64,000 nucleotides of DNA, from the NCBI GenBank assembly GCA_914767885.1, contig CAJZBQ010000047.1:62001-126000 (forward strand). Reading direction: 5' to 3'. Position 1 is the stretch's first letter. The number at the start of each line of letters is the position of its first letter. Under the pieces are notes generated by a model. The model was not told the DNA's origin and made no database searches. It worked only from the letters and a program-made list of their open reading frames with translations. Source of the stretch: Blepharisma stoltei (taxonomy: Eukaryota; Ciliophora; Heterotrichea; Heterotrichida; Blepharismidae). The position numbers and the translations under genes are program-made. This document shows positions 11,260-22,565 of the stretch, piece after piece.

Positions 11260-12178
11260 TTGAATTTTGGTAAAAAATGAAATTATTAAAAAATAAAAAA
11301 TCTTAATTTTAGCATCTAGATATCTTTTCAGAATTGGTCAAGTTTATCGCGAGCATAAAATTTAATGGCTCTTTTTCTGCTTAATTTAGTTTCTCCTTTC
11401 CTATAAAAGCCTAAATAGGAATATTGCAAATCAAAATTTATTTTCTGTTCCTTTTCTCCCTTTTTATATGGAAATGGAGCAATTACAAGTTCTTCGATTT
11501 TTGATGAGATAGTTATTAGAATGATTTATTACTTCTTATGTCTTACTGTAAGTTAAAAATTATTATCGGCACTAATTATATAATCAAACATGATATTTCC
11601 TATCAGCAAAAGTTAGTAAAAAAATACTTTAAAGTATTTGATTTAGCCTTTTAAAATAAAATTAATAAATAATCCTTCTCAGAAGATGAGCCTAAGAAAG
11701 CAGCTTAAGAATTTGATTAATATATAAAGAATAAAAACTCTTACACCTGCAACAATTTTCAGATAGTAAAATAAACAATTTAAAAAATGTGGAAAATCGC
11801 CCCAAAAATCACTGATTCCCCTTAATGAAATTCTTAAATTACTTTTATTTAATTTTTATTTTCTTTCTTTTTACTTCAATACTGAAAAGCTGCATTCTTA
11901 ATTATCAAAAAATTTGTAGTCAGCTGGTCAGTATATAGGTCACTTCCTTCTTTATTTTTTGCTCTATTTATTATCTAGAATTTAAAAATTGATTGAAAAA
12001 ATAATTAAAATTCAGCCTCCTTTGCGAGCATTTACTCAGAAAGCATAAGCTAGACCCTTATTTTTGCTTTAAATAGAAGAAATTTCGATTAGAAATAAAA
12101 GAATAATAAAAATAATAAGCCAGCCAAATGCAGCACAATACGAATTATCTGTGGCTGGATATATAATTTTGTAAGCGT

Positions 12179-12424
12179 TTAAGCTTGTAGCTTTTTACTT
12201 GTAAAATCATCCATATTTATCACAGAATTAACACCGCACATTATGCTGGGCAAGCAATCTATTAGGTCATAATATAATAAAGCTCTATTCGTCTCTTCTA
12301 ATTGGATACCTTTTGAATAATTTCCAAAAAGAACCTTCCATATTTCAAAGAAGTGAATCACTAGAATTCCTTTCTTTTCAAGTCCAATATAAAAATTAGG
12401 CTTCTCGCTTGAATTATATTGCAA
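12179..12424 (-). CDS. Hypothetical protein
   Basis: An 81-codon frame (MQYNSSEKPNFYIGLEKKG to DDFTSKKLQA) with coding-like composition ends at TAA. It is isolated in A+T-rich sequence. It may be the last segment of a longer IES-split gene, because no upstream start context or neighbour is evident. No family is recognised. 12430-13150 shows nothing else. Confidence 0.4.
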   Translation of the reverse strand: MQYNSSEKPNFYIGLEKKGILVIHFFEIWKVLFGNYSKGIQLEETNRALLYYDLIDCLPSIMCGVNSVINMDDFTSKKLQA

Positions 12425-13156
12425 ATTACTATTCGTCTACATTATCTATTTCTTTAATCCTATTATCATAAGATTAGCTGAAAATTCTTTTAAAAAAATT
12501 TATATATAAAATAGATCCCTATCTATGTGTCAGATTCTTTCTTTTACTTCATATTTTTAAATTCTTCAATTTCCTATGGTTATTTTTCGAAAATTCTTTT
12601 ATCAATACTTGATTATAGAATTCCCTGATCTTTCAGTTAGCAGAAAATAATAAATATCCATTAGAATCATCTATAAAATGATAAATAAAAAAATATATCA
12701 AAATACTCAATGAAAATTCCATTTCCCTCCATAAAGCAAAACACATTGTAACATTTTAGATAAATCAATGGTGAAAATGGTGCTAATATTTTGTTGACCT
12801 TTACGAAATTTTGGTCCTTTTTAAGTTATAAGTCTAAAAACTTATTCGCATCCTAGCTGAAACTCAGCATTAAGATTTAAATTGTGACAAGCTAATTAAA
12901 TATCAATTTATTTTAGAAATTCTTAATTTATAAAATAGCAGGCTATGGTATTATAAAATAACTTTCATAAAAGCTTGAAGAAGCATAATTTCAGGATTAC
13001 AGATGCATTACTAAGCTTATTTTAAATATTTTATAGCCTATATTTTTGAATATCATACATAAAAGTAAAAGGATAAGCTATTTTATATAAAAATAGGAAA
13101 TAATTTCCCTTTATTTATTTTTAAATTTATATAAAAAATAATAAAAAGTTGTGGCT

Positions 13157-13426
13157 TTAAGTTGAATCAATTTTTGTTGCTGGTGAATTTTCTTCTGTGA
13201 AGCCTTTTGTTTGTACCTCGTATGATGTTTCTTCAGTTCTGCTAGTTGACCTTTGCCTTCTCAGGTACAGTAAGTTCTTGCCTAGCTCTAATTGAGGCGC
13301 CTTTTCTGCCTTCCTTTTGAGTAACTTTCTCTTGAGCTTCTTAATTTTGAGGGAGTCAACTGAGATAACTTGTTCACTTTTATAGGACTTGAGGTTTGGT
13401 GGCTTCTTAGAAACACAAAGTCCCAT
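13157..13426 (-). CDS. Small basic protein with N-myristoylation motif
   Basis: The start is chosen at 13426 because the product then begins MGLCVSKKPPN, a textbook N-myristoylation sequence (Gly2, Ser6, Lys7) with an adjacent Cys4 suited to palmitoylation. The upstream ATG at 13477 would add 17 hydrophobic and basic residues and hide the motif. The 89-aa product has a very basic centre (KIKKLKRKLLKRKAEK) and a polar C-terminus. Likely a membrane-tethered peripheral protein; no family is recognised. Confidence 0.65.
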   Translation of the reverse strand: MGLCVSKKPPNLKSYKSEQVISVDSLKIKKLKRKLLKRKAEKAPQLELGKNLLYLRRQRSTSRTEETSYEVQTKGFTEENSPATKIDST

Positions 13427-13713
13427 ATTTTTATATATTTTCTCTCTATAAATGATTTTTATTACTAATAACAACAATTATTTATCAATCTATGGCAATA
13501 AAGAATATAACTACACCAATATGAGACATATATAGTTATCCATTATTTACGGGCTACTGAATGGTAAATTAAAATAAATTTTTTTCCTATAAAAATAGCT
13601 GCATTTTTTTAATGGAAATCTAAAAATAAATTAAAGTTGTTTTTGCATGGATAAAATATTGATATTTGTCTATCAGATTTTTTTTCATGATTACCCATTA
13701 TTAACTGACTTAA

Positions 13714-13878
13714 AAAATCTTCAAAATTATAGTCTTCTATTATGTCGCATATGACCGTGACGGTCTTCCATCGGACCATTATCAGCATTTGAGAGTCATT
13801 AATAATGATTTGGCGCTTGTTTTTGAATTTGGAGGACTTTATCGATTCTTAAAAATAATGAAAATGAGCTTGTGATAG
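13714..13878 (+). other. Coding-like fragment without start
   Basis: An open stretch (one TGA as Trp) reads FYYVAYDRDGLPSDHYQHLR and VINNDLALVFEFGGLYRFL before TAG. It is notably less A+T-rich than its surroundings. No ATG and no extension on either side were found, so it may be an exon between IESs or a gene relic. The rest of 13480-14950 shows no recognisable feature. Confidence 0.3.
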
Positions 13879-14953
13879 TGGTGCCTCTTGGTATTTACTC
13901 CCTCCTTTCAACTGGAATAAAAACCCTGTTCTAATTTAAAAAGGGGTTAAAAATTTTATTAAAAATATAAACTGAGCGTAATAAATTTGAATATTAATTC
14001 ATTTTTATGAATTAATTAATAAAAAAGTCATCAATTAAGTGTTAAATAATATTGTACTTGCACTTCTTCTATTAAATTAAATTAAAACTTGTTATGTAAA
14101 AATTAGTATTTTTACCTATAAAAAAGTGCCATTTAAATAATAAAATTTTGTTTAATAATGAGCTCTCAAAAATAAAATTTTCGTTATATTTTTTCCCATA
14201 TTAAAATAGGAAGAGTTAGAAGCTTTTGTGTGTGTTTTAATCTCCTTCTTGTCTATAAATTTTGAATTGCTTATAAGATCTGACGAAAAGTTGCAACTCT
14301 TTTGAAAAATAATTATGGATTTAATAAGTTTTACAAAAATATGCATCTTACTGCATTTTTATTTAATCAACTGGTGGAGAAGAGCGTTAAATTTAATTTT
14401 CTAGTGAACTTGTCACTTTATTAAGAAATTATCGAGATATCCTTTAATAATACAAATATTAAGCTAGCTAAAGCAAATAATGATTTATTTATAATAAAAA
14501 AAAGATTTCCCAAGCCAAAAAATTTATTATTTTTAAATAATATAGCATAATTACTTTTAGCCTTAAATAGCAATAAAGTTATTTTTTTTTATCATAGAAA
14601 ACTTAAGAGTCAGTAATTAATTAAATCACACAGTTTAAAATTTACCACTAATTACGAAGCAATATTCTAAATATAAATAATATACACTTATAGAAACACT
14701 CATGGTGATTTCCTTCAAGAATAAAAGACTCAGCCCAAAAATTTCCGATTTTCATTTTTAATTCTATTGTGTTGCTCTTTGCTCCTATTTATTTTTTTTA
14801 CATTAATAGTTGCAATGATAATTTCAAAAAAGTGAATTTTCATTTATTTTCTTCTGTGTTTATCTAGGATTTTCCCATGAATTTACATTTCTTTACCTCA
14901 AAAAACATTTCCATTTTTTTAATCTTATTAAATTATCAATAAAATATAATTTT

Positions 14954-16179
14954 CTAATTTAATTTATTCATAAACATAACTTGGCTGTTTTCTGAAATCC
15001 TTTTTGTATATTTTAGAAGCGCCTTTGGCAGTGGCATCGTCAGAACGTCGTGAAGATAAATTCCTATTTCTTCTTCAGTTCATTTGTCTTTAATAGAAAA
15101 GAGTAAATTTAGCCTGTCTTGAAAATTATACACAAAAAACAAATAGGGTATAAATAAATTAAATTTTATATAGAATCAGCCATTATAATAATGATATTTT
15201 TTGCTTTATTTAGTATAAATAGTATATATGACAATTTTGCAGCAGGTAGGTACCTTATGGTAAGTTTTGAGTTTGACACCCTATTTATTGCGATGCCTTG
15301 CAAAATTTGAGATAATGGAAAATTTGTTATCATTCTTCTGGGTATAAGGATTTCTAATAATTTAGAATAGGCTTCTCCAAATTCATTAGCATAATATTCA
15401 GGGTTTTGAAGAAATAAATCCATTACACCTACCTGATACACTTTTAAAAAATCAGGCTCCCAGTATGTGCTAACATTTCCTATTGTTGATAGCAAAGCCT
15501 CAACAATTTGATGAGGAATTCCTCGAAATTCATTCGCTGTAGCCACATCCATGACTGAAACAGTTTCCCAGTCATATTTCATAACCAAATAAAGCACATT
15601 TTTTAAAGCTTCTACCCTAAATTCCTCATCAAAAATCCTCTGGCACCCTTCTCATTCAAAGCTTGATATTTTTTCTAAATAATCCTTTATTTCTTTTGGG
15701 CTCGCTTGGGCTTTTTCCACAATTTCTTCAAAGCTATAAACATTACTCTATTAAAAAATTTTTTTTTTTATTTTTTTATATTTTTATCAAATTTACAATT
15801 AATTTTTAATTTTAACGAGAAAATTAGTTTTTTCTAATTTTTGATTACTTTGATCATTAAATGTATAAGGAGATTCTTCAAGCAATGTCAAAACTTGATG
15901 CAATGGCGGTATTATTTTTTCACAAGTAAGAATAGAGTGTGCTTCTTTTTCTATTGTGCCATTGTTAACCAGCATTAATGCATTCGATGTTTCGCTTGAT
16001 CTCAAAATATATGAAGATGATGATCCACATATAATGGCTTCATCAGACAGCTGCCCTTTAATTGACAAAATTTTCCCAGACTCGATTTCTTGTAAAAGAT
16101 CTTCAGGAAGGTCAAGAATCATCAGATCATCGTTGTTTTTGGATAATTGGGTAGAGTAATGAATATCAATTCCCTCCAT
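14954..16179 (-). CDS. DSCC1: Sister chromatid cohesion protein DCC1
   Basis: DCC1 is part of the alternative replication factor C complex (CTF18-DCC1-CTF8) that acts at replication forks and in cohesion. Recognisable blocks in order: LDLPEDLLQEIESGKILSIK with SYILRSSETSNALMLV near the N-terminus, KYDWETVSVMDVATANEF in the middle, and near the C-terminus FSIKDKWTEEEIGIYLHDVL, matching the conserved KWTEEDI block. The Trp of that block is encoded by TGA. Two TA-bounded segments interrupt the gene; after removal the product is 354 aa ending TAG at 14954. It is divergent to the C2HC gene starting at 16267, 87 bp away. Confidence 0.85.
15129..15226. other. IES, TA-bounded, in DSCC1
   Basis: 98 bp between TAs at 15129-15130 and 15227-15228. 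Removal joins PAAKLSY to NFQDRLNLLFSIKDKW in frame, restoring the conserved DCC1 C-terminal block. Confidence 0.8.
15737..15799. other. IES, TA-bounded, in DSCC1
   Basis: A poly-T-rich stretch of about 63 bp. Removal joins FLVKIKN to YSFEEIVEKAQASP in frame. Alternative TA pairs a few bases away also keep the frame, so the exact ends are uncertain. Confidence 0.65.
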
Positions 16180-16266
16180 TTTATGATAAAGAGGTAGTTT
16201 TTCCAGGTGATTTTTTAATAGTAAGATGAAGCCAAATTATTTTTTAATTATTTTACTATAATACCA

Positions 16267-17480
16267 ATGAACATGGAAAATCTTTCTTATGTTAAGCCGA
16301 AATCTCTAGTCTGTTACCTCTGTGGCCGAGAATTCGGCACAGCTTCTCTTGGAATTCATCAAAAAACTTGTATGAAGCTCTGAGAAGAGAGAGAAAAACT
16401 GAAACCTCCCAAAGAAAGACGTCCATTACCAGAGCCTCCAGCCTCAATTCCTTTAGGAAGTACGCCTAAAGACTTAGCAATTCATAATGAAATCGCTTAT
16501 GAGTCTTTTAAAAGCAAAGCAATGATACAGTGTCCTTACTGTGAAAGAAAATTTCTAGAAGAAAGATTTCAAGTATGCTTGTTTCTTTACCTTGTCTATT
16601 TCCCAATTAAATAATTAATTATAAAAATCATATGGAAATATATACATCAAAAAAGCTGCACAGCAGAAAACCCATGTAAGCCCTCAAGAAATTCAATGCT
16701 TTTTAAAAAACTTACTCTTTCAGAAGGAATAGACGATTATGTGTTTTTTGAAAGAAGATCGTTAACACCTGCAGCTTTAACGAGTCCTTTTTTAGAGCCT
16801 GTATCTCCTTTTACTCCGCAAGCAGCTCCAAAACCAAGTTTTGGAATCGAGCTAAAAGAAGATTTTGACCGGGATTTATACAGCTAGTATATAAATAGCT
16901 GGCTATTTTATATAAAAATTTAGAATTATTATAATCAAGTATAGAAAATTTATGTAGAGATCTAGATCCTATCAAAGAAGAAAAAATAGATGAGAAAAAT
17001 ATAGAAAAACAGTGGGAAAATCCTATAGAAAAAGATGGAAAATTTGTAGGATCTCCAAGGGGAGCTCTTAATAATGAAATCAGGGTTCTTCAGTCAGCTA
17101 GAAGCACTCCAATGCTATCTAAAAAGAAAAATCTCAATATTATCCTTGTTGAATGCCCAATCTGCAACAGAAAATTCGACCCCAGAATGATAGATAAGCA
17201 CATCGGCAAATGCAAAATTTTAGAAGAAAGAAACCAATCCCCTATAAAAGCAGCTCCTGAAGTAAAAAAACCTGAAAATGTGATTAAAAAAACTACAAAT
17301 GTTTCGTCTAGGTATATGAATACTAATTCTAGACATGAAAGCAATCAAAAGCAAAGGAATTATAATGAAATTCAGCCTCCTGCTGCAAAAAAAGAAAAAA
17401 TATTTTGCCACATTTGTGGAGAAAAATACCTTCCTAATGCAAATTATTGTGCTTATTGTGGAATCAAAAAAGTTGATTAA
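16267..17480 (+). CDS. C2HC-type zinc-finger protein
   Basis: The 356-aa product carries C2HC zinc fingers of the ZNF474/ZC2HC1 type: residues 16-36 CYLCGREFGTASLGIHQKTC, then CPYCERKFLEERFQVHQKSC (restored across IES 16574-16642), then CPICNRKFDPRMIDKHIGKC. The last 25 residues hold a CxxC-CxxC zinc-ribbon-like pair (CHICGEKYLPNANYCAYCG). Linkers are Pro-rich and basic. A TGA at residue 39 is read as Trp (KLWEE). Proteins of this kind are often linked to cilia or basal bodies, but that role is only inferred. Two IESs are removed in frame. Confidence 0.8.
16574..16642. other. IES, TA-bounded, in C2HC gene
   Basis: 69 bp starting GTATGCTTG. Excision leaves CAA GTA CAT CAA, giving the finger ligands ...RFQVHQKSC. 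Although it begins with GT, it lacks AG at the in-frame end. Confidence 0.85.
16877..16950. other. IES, TA-bounded, in C2HC gene
   Basis: 74 bp between TAs at 16877-16878 and 16951-16952. Removal joins DFDRDL to CRDLDPIKEEK in frame and removes a TAG. Confidence 0.8.
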
Positions 17481-17734
17481 TCATTATAAATGATATACCA
17501 GTAAGCTAAAATAGTTTAAGCCCTTCAAATAAGATGAATAATAGATTAATTATGTATCAAATTTATTTAAGGTTATAAATACTAACAAATAAACTGAGCT
17601 GATATGAAAAAAATCATTATAGCTTGATCTCTCAGAAATAATTTACTTATTAACATATTTAAAAAATTAAAAGCCCCACTTTTTCCCACTTTCCTAAATA
17701 AGGAAATCTTTTGTATTCATAATTTGAAATTAAA

Positions 17735-18869
17735 ATGTCTAACAGCACAACAAGTTCTTCAGACTCCGAGATTGACGATTGCGTGACCCCTCTTCCAAAA
17801 CCTTGTGCATCTACACGGAAAAGGCCCCGATCTTCCCTCGATTTTTTCGATTTATTAATATGTCCGATTTGCTTTGACTATTTCAAGCCTCCTGTAGTAA
17901 ATTGCATAAAAGGTCACTCCTTTTGTTTAGCTTGTGTGGATAGAATAGAACGACTTGCGAATGATTCAAAATGTCCTCTGTGCCGAGGAGCTATAAGCAA
18001 AACTTCAAGAAATCGGATACTTGAAGATGAATTAGAAAAAGTCACAGTTGGGTGTATTTGGCATAGCCAAGGATGCAAAAAAAGAATCTCACTCAGTGCA
18101 AGGCAAAGTCATGAGGCAGAATGTGAATATTGCCCTGAAAGCGTTATAGGAAAAAATAAAATTTAATTTTTTTTCAAAAAATAATAAAATTAAAAAAAAA
18201 TTTTAAAAGTCTCGTTATTTGCTATTTTTCTGAAGATTCAGGTCCTCAGGTCTGCAAATGGAAAGGAAACCCTTTGCTTCTTCCAAATCACTTGAATTCT
18301 TCACACGGACTTGAGCCGATCGAAAGAGCCAAGCTTGTGAAATTCTTATGAAATCCTCCAAGGCCTGACATTAATCGATCAAGACATAGAATATTACGAA
18401 TTACTTATCCTTCTTCTGGAAATGAAAAAACGAATTTCATATTGGAGCACGTTTACCTTTCTGAGCACAAAATTCTATTATTCTTACCCCTTTTTATTTA
18501 ATTTATTATTTTTCTATTGGAATTATTCTTAATTTCTATTAAAATAAAGCATTGGCTGAGCAATGCAAAAAAATAATTATTTACTTTAGAATAATTAGAA
18601 CTCTAAACTCAGATGTAAAATTACCTTACAAAATCTGCTTATTAAATCGAAATGATGAAAATAATAAACTGACATTTGAAGCAAAAACCGTTGATTTTAG
18701 CGAATGTGGGTTTCTAAACCAATACCCAGAAATCGATAAAAAGCAGTGTTTTATTGTAAATTATGACACACTAATAGACTACTGTTTCACAAACCAAGAT
18801 GACGGTCTAACTTATTTTTCATTCCACATTGACTTTATAGGAGCAGGAATAGAAGGAGTTGACTATTAA
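17735..18869 (+). CDS. SIAH-type RING E3 ubiquitin ligase
   Basis: Seven-in-absentia-like E3 ligase. The RING finger at residues about 43-83 reads CPICFDYFKPPVVNCIKGHS to CPLCRG. It is followed by the typical linker (RILEDELEKVTVGC) and a double SIAH zinc finger (CIWHSQGCKKRISLSARQSH, CEYCPES). IES 18145-18215 cuts the second finger; removal restores CPESVICYFSED and then CKWKGNPLLLPNHLNSSHG. The C-terminal substrate-binding half is weakly conserved (DGLTYFSFHIDFIGAG). A TGA is Trp in VKFLWNPP. The product is 337 aa if a second, less certain IES is removed. Confidence 0.85.
18145..18215. other. IES, TA-bounded, in SIAH gene
   Basis: 71 bp, poly-A/T. Excision restores the Cys of the SIAH zinc finger in the correct frame; retention gives a stop about 7 codons later. 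Confidence 0.85.
18495..18544. other. Probable IES in SIAH gene
   Basis: 50 bp. Removal joins LLFLPLF to KALAEQCKK in frame. The local protein is not conserved, so the boundaries are tentative. Confidence 0.45.
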
Positions 18870-18986
18870 TGAAAATTACACTTATAATATATACTAAACT
18901 GCAACAAATTAAATACAACCTTATTTTTTCTAATAAATAAAATCAATTAATGTAATTCAATATACCTAAATATTTAATCTAGTTAA

Positions 18987-21523
18987 TTATTGACCTGAAT
19001 AAAGCTGCGCAATAACATCCACATATTTTTTCTTCGCTTGGAATCTCATTAATTTTTGCGTAGGTGTTAACAAGTCATCAGTCGTCCAAGCTACTGGCTC
19101 TAGCGCAATAGCTTTAACTTGTTCATATCCAAATAATCCAGCCTCTTTTCCATATTTATCCATATCTTTCAAAATATCAGTCTTCAGCTTAGGACTTGCA
19201 CAAATTTCTCCAAAAGCCGCCTCAGGACCAAAACCATTGTCAGCTGCCCATGTTTTTCTTATATAAGGCTCATCAGGGACCACAATGGCAATTAAAGTTG
19301 CTTGTAAAGAATCGCCATATACAAAGATTTGGTTAACATAATGCGACTTTGTATAAGCTAATTCAATTTTTTCAGCTGAAACATATTCGCCTTGGGCAAG
19401 CTTGAAAAAGTTCTTTTTTCTGTCAATAAGCTTGATTGCGCCTGAATGAGGGAGTCTGATGCCGATATCGCCTGTATGGAGCCATCCTTCAGAGTCTATA
19501 CTATTTATAGAAAAAAAATATATTTATTTTGTATTAGAATAATCTATTTATATATATTAAAAAGGATAAAGCTTCTGCAGTTAATTCAGGACTTTTATAG
19601 TATCCCAAAAATATAGGCCCACCCTTTAAGCAGATTTCTCCTCTTGGGGCTAATTCTCCATCCTCATTACGATCTGTGCTTAAATATTCCATTTCTGGGA
19701 CGTCTACAAGCTTAACTTGCAAAGTCGTGATTGGTCCGCCTACATGTCCAGTTTCTGAGTCTTGATGTCTAGTAATGAACGAGCCTGCACATGTTTCAGT
19801 TTGACCATAAGCTTCTAATATAGGGCACGAAAAGACGATTCTTAAGAAATTTAGCACATCAGGCGCTATAGGTGCTGAGCCGGTCGCCATAAGTTTGACT
19901 CTGCCTCCAAGTACTCCTGCGACTTTTGCAAAAACAATTTTGTCCCATACAAAATTGGTTAATTTCCCTTGGGTTTCCCAATAATGTTTTTTCACCTTAA
20001 GTGCTTTGTCAACTAATGCTTTTTTGGCTGGAGGTAATGCATTAAATTGCTGTTGAATTGCATCATAAAATCTATTCCAAAGCCTAGGAACTGATATAAA
20101 AATGGTAGGCCTTAGCACAGCCAAGTCATCTTTAAGCTTCATAACATCTCCTTGATAAAACCCAAAGGCACAGCCCATAACAATAAGGTAATTTTCCACA
20201 AATCTTTCTAACATATGTGCAAGTGGCAAATAAGATAAATAAACCTCATCTGGAGTAAAGGTAATTCCCCAGTTAATTACTCCAGAAATGGTAGAAATCA
20301 AATTATTATGAGTAATGATAGCACCCTTAGGCATTCCTGTTGTCCCACTTGTATAGCAAATTGTATATAGTGAATCTGCAGTGGGAGGGTGAACTTCTCC
20401 ATCAGGTGCCATACGTGCAATTTCAGCCAAACTGTAAAATGCAAGCCCAAGACCTGAGGCTTCTGCTTTAAGTTCATCACTAATTTCCTCAAAAACAGCC
20501 ACAATTTGAAGATTCTGTATTAGTCCTTGTTTTCTGAATTTTATAATGCCTTCTGCTTGCTTCAATGGGCATGATACTGCTTTCATGTTGGTTTGGCCTA
20601 AAATGAAATCAAGACTTTCTCCTTGTAAAGTATCATAAAGAGGCACAGACACTATTGACTGGGACATACAAGCAATGTCATTGACTATCCATTCTTCTCT
20701 ATTGCGGGAATAAATGCCTAGGAATGAGTTTCCTTCGTCATCTTTTGTGGTAATTCCTAAGGAATGATAGCCATATCCAAGACTTAAGGCAAATTGAGAG
20801 ACTTCTCCATATGTTTTCCATTGGTAGTCTCCTATAGTGCCGTCTGGATTTTTAGCTCGGGTGCCGAGGAAATTCTTTGAGCTATGGCGTTCAACAGAAG
20901 CTTTAAAGGACTCGTATAAGGTGGTCGCTCCATTGAAACACTTATAAGAAATATCTGGGCCAGGCTCAGGGTAGCCGAAAACTGGTGATTGGCCAGGAGA
21001 TCCAGCAATAATAAAATGGTGTCGTCAAGAAAATTCTTCTTTGAAGATTTCCTTTCCTTTGGCAATTTTATTATTATAGGGTTCAGTTTCCCCGGTGAGA
21101 CCTTATCCACCAATATCAGGTAAGCAACGGGGAGGGGAGCACAGCCTCCTGGCCTGATCCTTGGATGTTTGGTGGACATAGGGTTTTACTGCTTGACGCT
21201 CCCGAGGAAGGAGAACCAAAGGTGGCACAACGCGCAGGAGTCAAGTCTTGAGCAATGCAATGTAGCCTGTGAGATCTGGTAGCCAATTGGCCGTCATTTG
21301 TTTAGGATGGCCCATCGACCCGATAAAAAGGGTGACGTCGGAAATGCTGAAAACGTCACCAATTGGTGTGTACTGTGGTGAGCCCTTGTGGCTTTGTTAA
21401 ATAACCCTGCGGAACCAGAGAAACACGTTAAACACTCTAAGTAATGTTAATGTTAATGCCAGGAGATCCAGCATCTACAGCAGCTGTATACCTAAAGGAT
21501 GGCTTTGTTGAATTTGCACCCAT
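18987..21523 (-). CDS. Long-chain acyl-CoA synthetase
   Basis: An ACSL-family enzyme that activates fatty acids to acyl-CoA with ATP. Motifs in order: YTSGTTGMPKGAIITH (AMP-binding P-loop), YLSYLPLAHMLER, EAYGQTETCAG, and GWLHTGDIG just after IES 19497-19557. The start is ATG 21521-21523 (MGANSTKPSFRYTAAVDAGS). Seventeen codons in, a 445-bp retroposon-like element lies antisense inside the frame, flanked by a 16-bp duplication. TA-bounded removal of it and the 61-bp IES gives 676 aa, a normal length for the family. No peroxisomal C-terminal signal is obvious (ends QLYSGQ). Confidence 0.9.
19497..19557. other. IES, TA-bounded, in LACS gene
   Basis: 61 bp. Removal joins TAEALSFL to DSEGWLHTGDIG in frame; retained, the frame stops within it. 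There are no GT-AG ends. Confidence 0.85.
21009..21453 (+). mobile_element. SINE-like element, family 1 (in LACS gene)
   Basis: A block much richer in G+C than its surroundings, flanked by the exact 16-bp duplication GCCAGGAGATCCAGCA at 20992 and 21458. Its 3' end carries a (TGTTAA)n tail. It contains GGGTTCAGTTTCCCCGG, resembling a pol III B box. A close relative lies at 30063 with its own target duplication. There is no ORF for a transposition protein. The duplication lacks TA, but the nearest TAs outside it allow removal leaving 21 nt, so the frame is kept (AGSPGIIAGSPGQ). Confidence 0.8.
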
Positions 21524-22095
21524 ATTTATATATTCCACAAAAGATTAAGATTAATTAAGGTGTCAATGAAAATTCCTGATTAAATTTTGTGGGCTATATG
21601 TCATGCTCCAATCTAGTTCTTAAATAATTTTAATCCATTTATTTTATATTTTTAATATTTCTGTTTCTCTAATAACAAAGCTTAAAGCTTATTTAATTTC
21701 CAAAAAAATTACTTTGAAGGGTTCTTTTGAATTTAATTTTTAATTAATTTATATCTACTACAGCTATTTGGAGATAAATATTTATAAAGGAAAATTGTCG
21801 ATTTCAAGTGCTATATAAATAAATGCTTAAAAGACTTAAGCACAAGTTCAATTAATTTTTTCCCTGGTAAGAACAGAAAAGTAAAGCTAATATTAAAAAA
21901 TTTCTTATGAAAAAGAAATTTTTGTCAATTATTTATTAATTTGTGATAAATTCCAAGACCTTTTTAAGAATTTTAATTAGCTGAAACATTTGATAACTAT
22001 CGTGGATACAGATGAATTTTTTAAAAATTCTTTATAATTTTATTATAAAATTATAATTTAAATGTAAAGCTTTGCTAATAATTTATTTTTGGACT

Positions 22096-22329
22096 CTAAT
22101 AGATATTTTTCTTTATGTCGTCCAGAGCATCAAATACTCCTAGGGCAACAACAAAATATCCAGAAAGCAGAGCATATTTTTCAATAGAAGACCATACCAG
22201 AAAAGATTTACTTAATATACTTATACAAATCAAAAAGATAATCATGCTTAATGCTATCAATTCATTAGAATATGCTAAATGAGAAGCATTTACTGATTCA
22301 ATTGTAATTATAAACAAACTATTGCTCAT
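22096..22329 (-). CDS. Small putative membrane protein
   Basis: The 77-aa frame MSNSLFIITIESVNASHLAY... contains two probable transmembrane helices (LIALSMIIFLICISILSKSF and YALLSGYFVVALGVF) and ends TAG. It sits alone, with A+T-rich sequence on both sides (21525-22090 shows no genes). No family is recognised. Confidence 0.45.
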   Translation of the reverse strand: MSNSLFIITIESVNASHLAYSNELIALSMIIFLICISILSKSFLVWSSIEKYALLSGYFVVALGVFDALDDIKKNIY

Positions 22330-22565
22330 TTTAATAAAATCGAAGCAGATTTCTATTAGAGATTTCTATCCCATTTAGTAGGCTTGAGCATCCAATTAAT
22401 TTATTTTTTAATTTTATCTATAAAATTCCAAGCCAAAAATTTAATTCGTATAAAACTGTATACAAATCTCTAAAACAAGCATGGCTTTTTATCCTACAAG
22501 AATGGGATTTAATAAATGACCTTTATGGCTGAAATATCTTTTCTATTATTTTTCAAAAGCTCATA

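Noticed and set aside
14152-14346. 64-codon minus-strand ORF
   Set aside because: Very A+T-rich, low-complexity amino-acid content, no neighbours or motifs; indistinguishable from chance.
20832-21179. 115-codon minus-strand ORF spanning LACS and the SINE-like element
   Set aside because: It crosses the insertion boundary in a frame different from LACS; the LACS frame itself is well supported.
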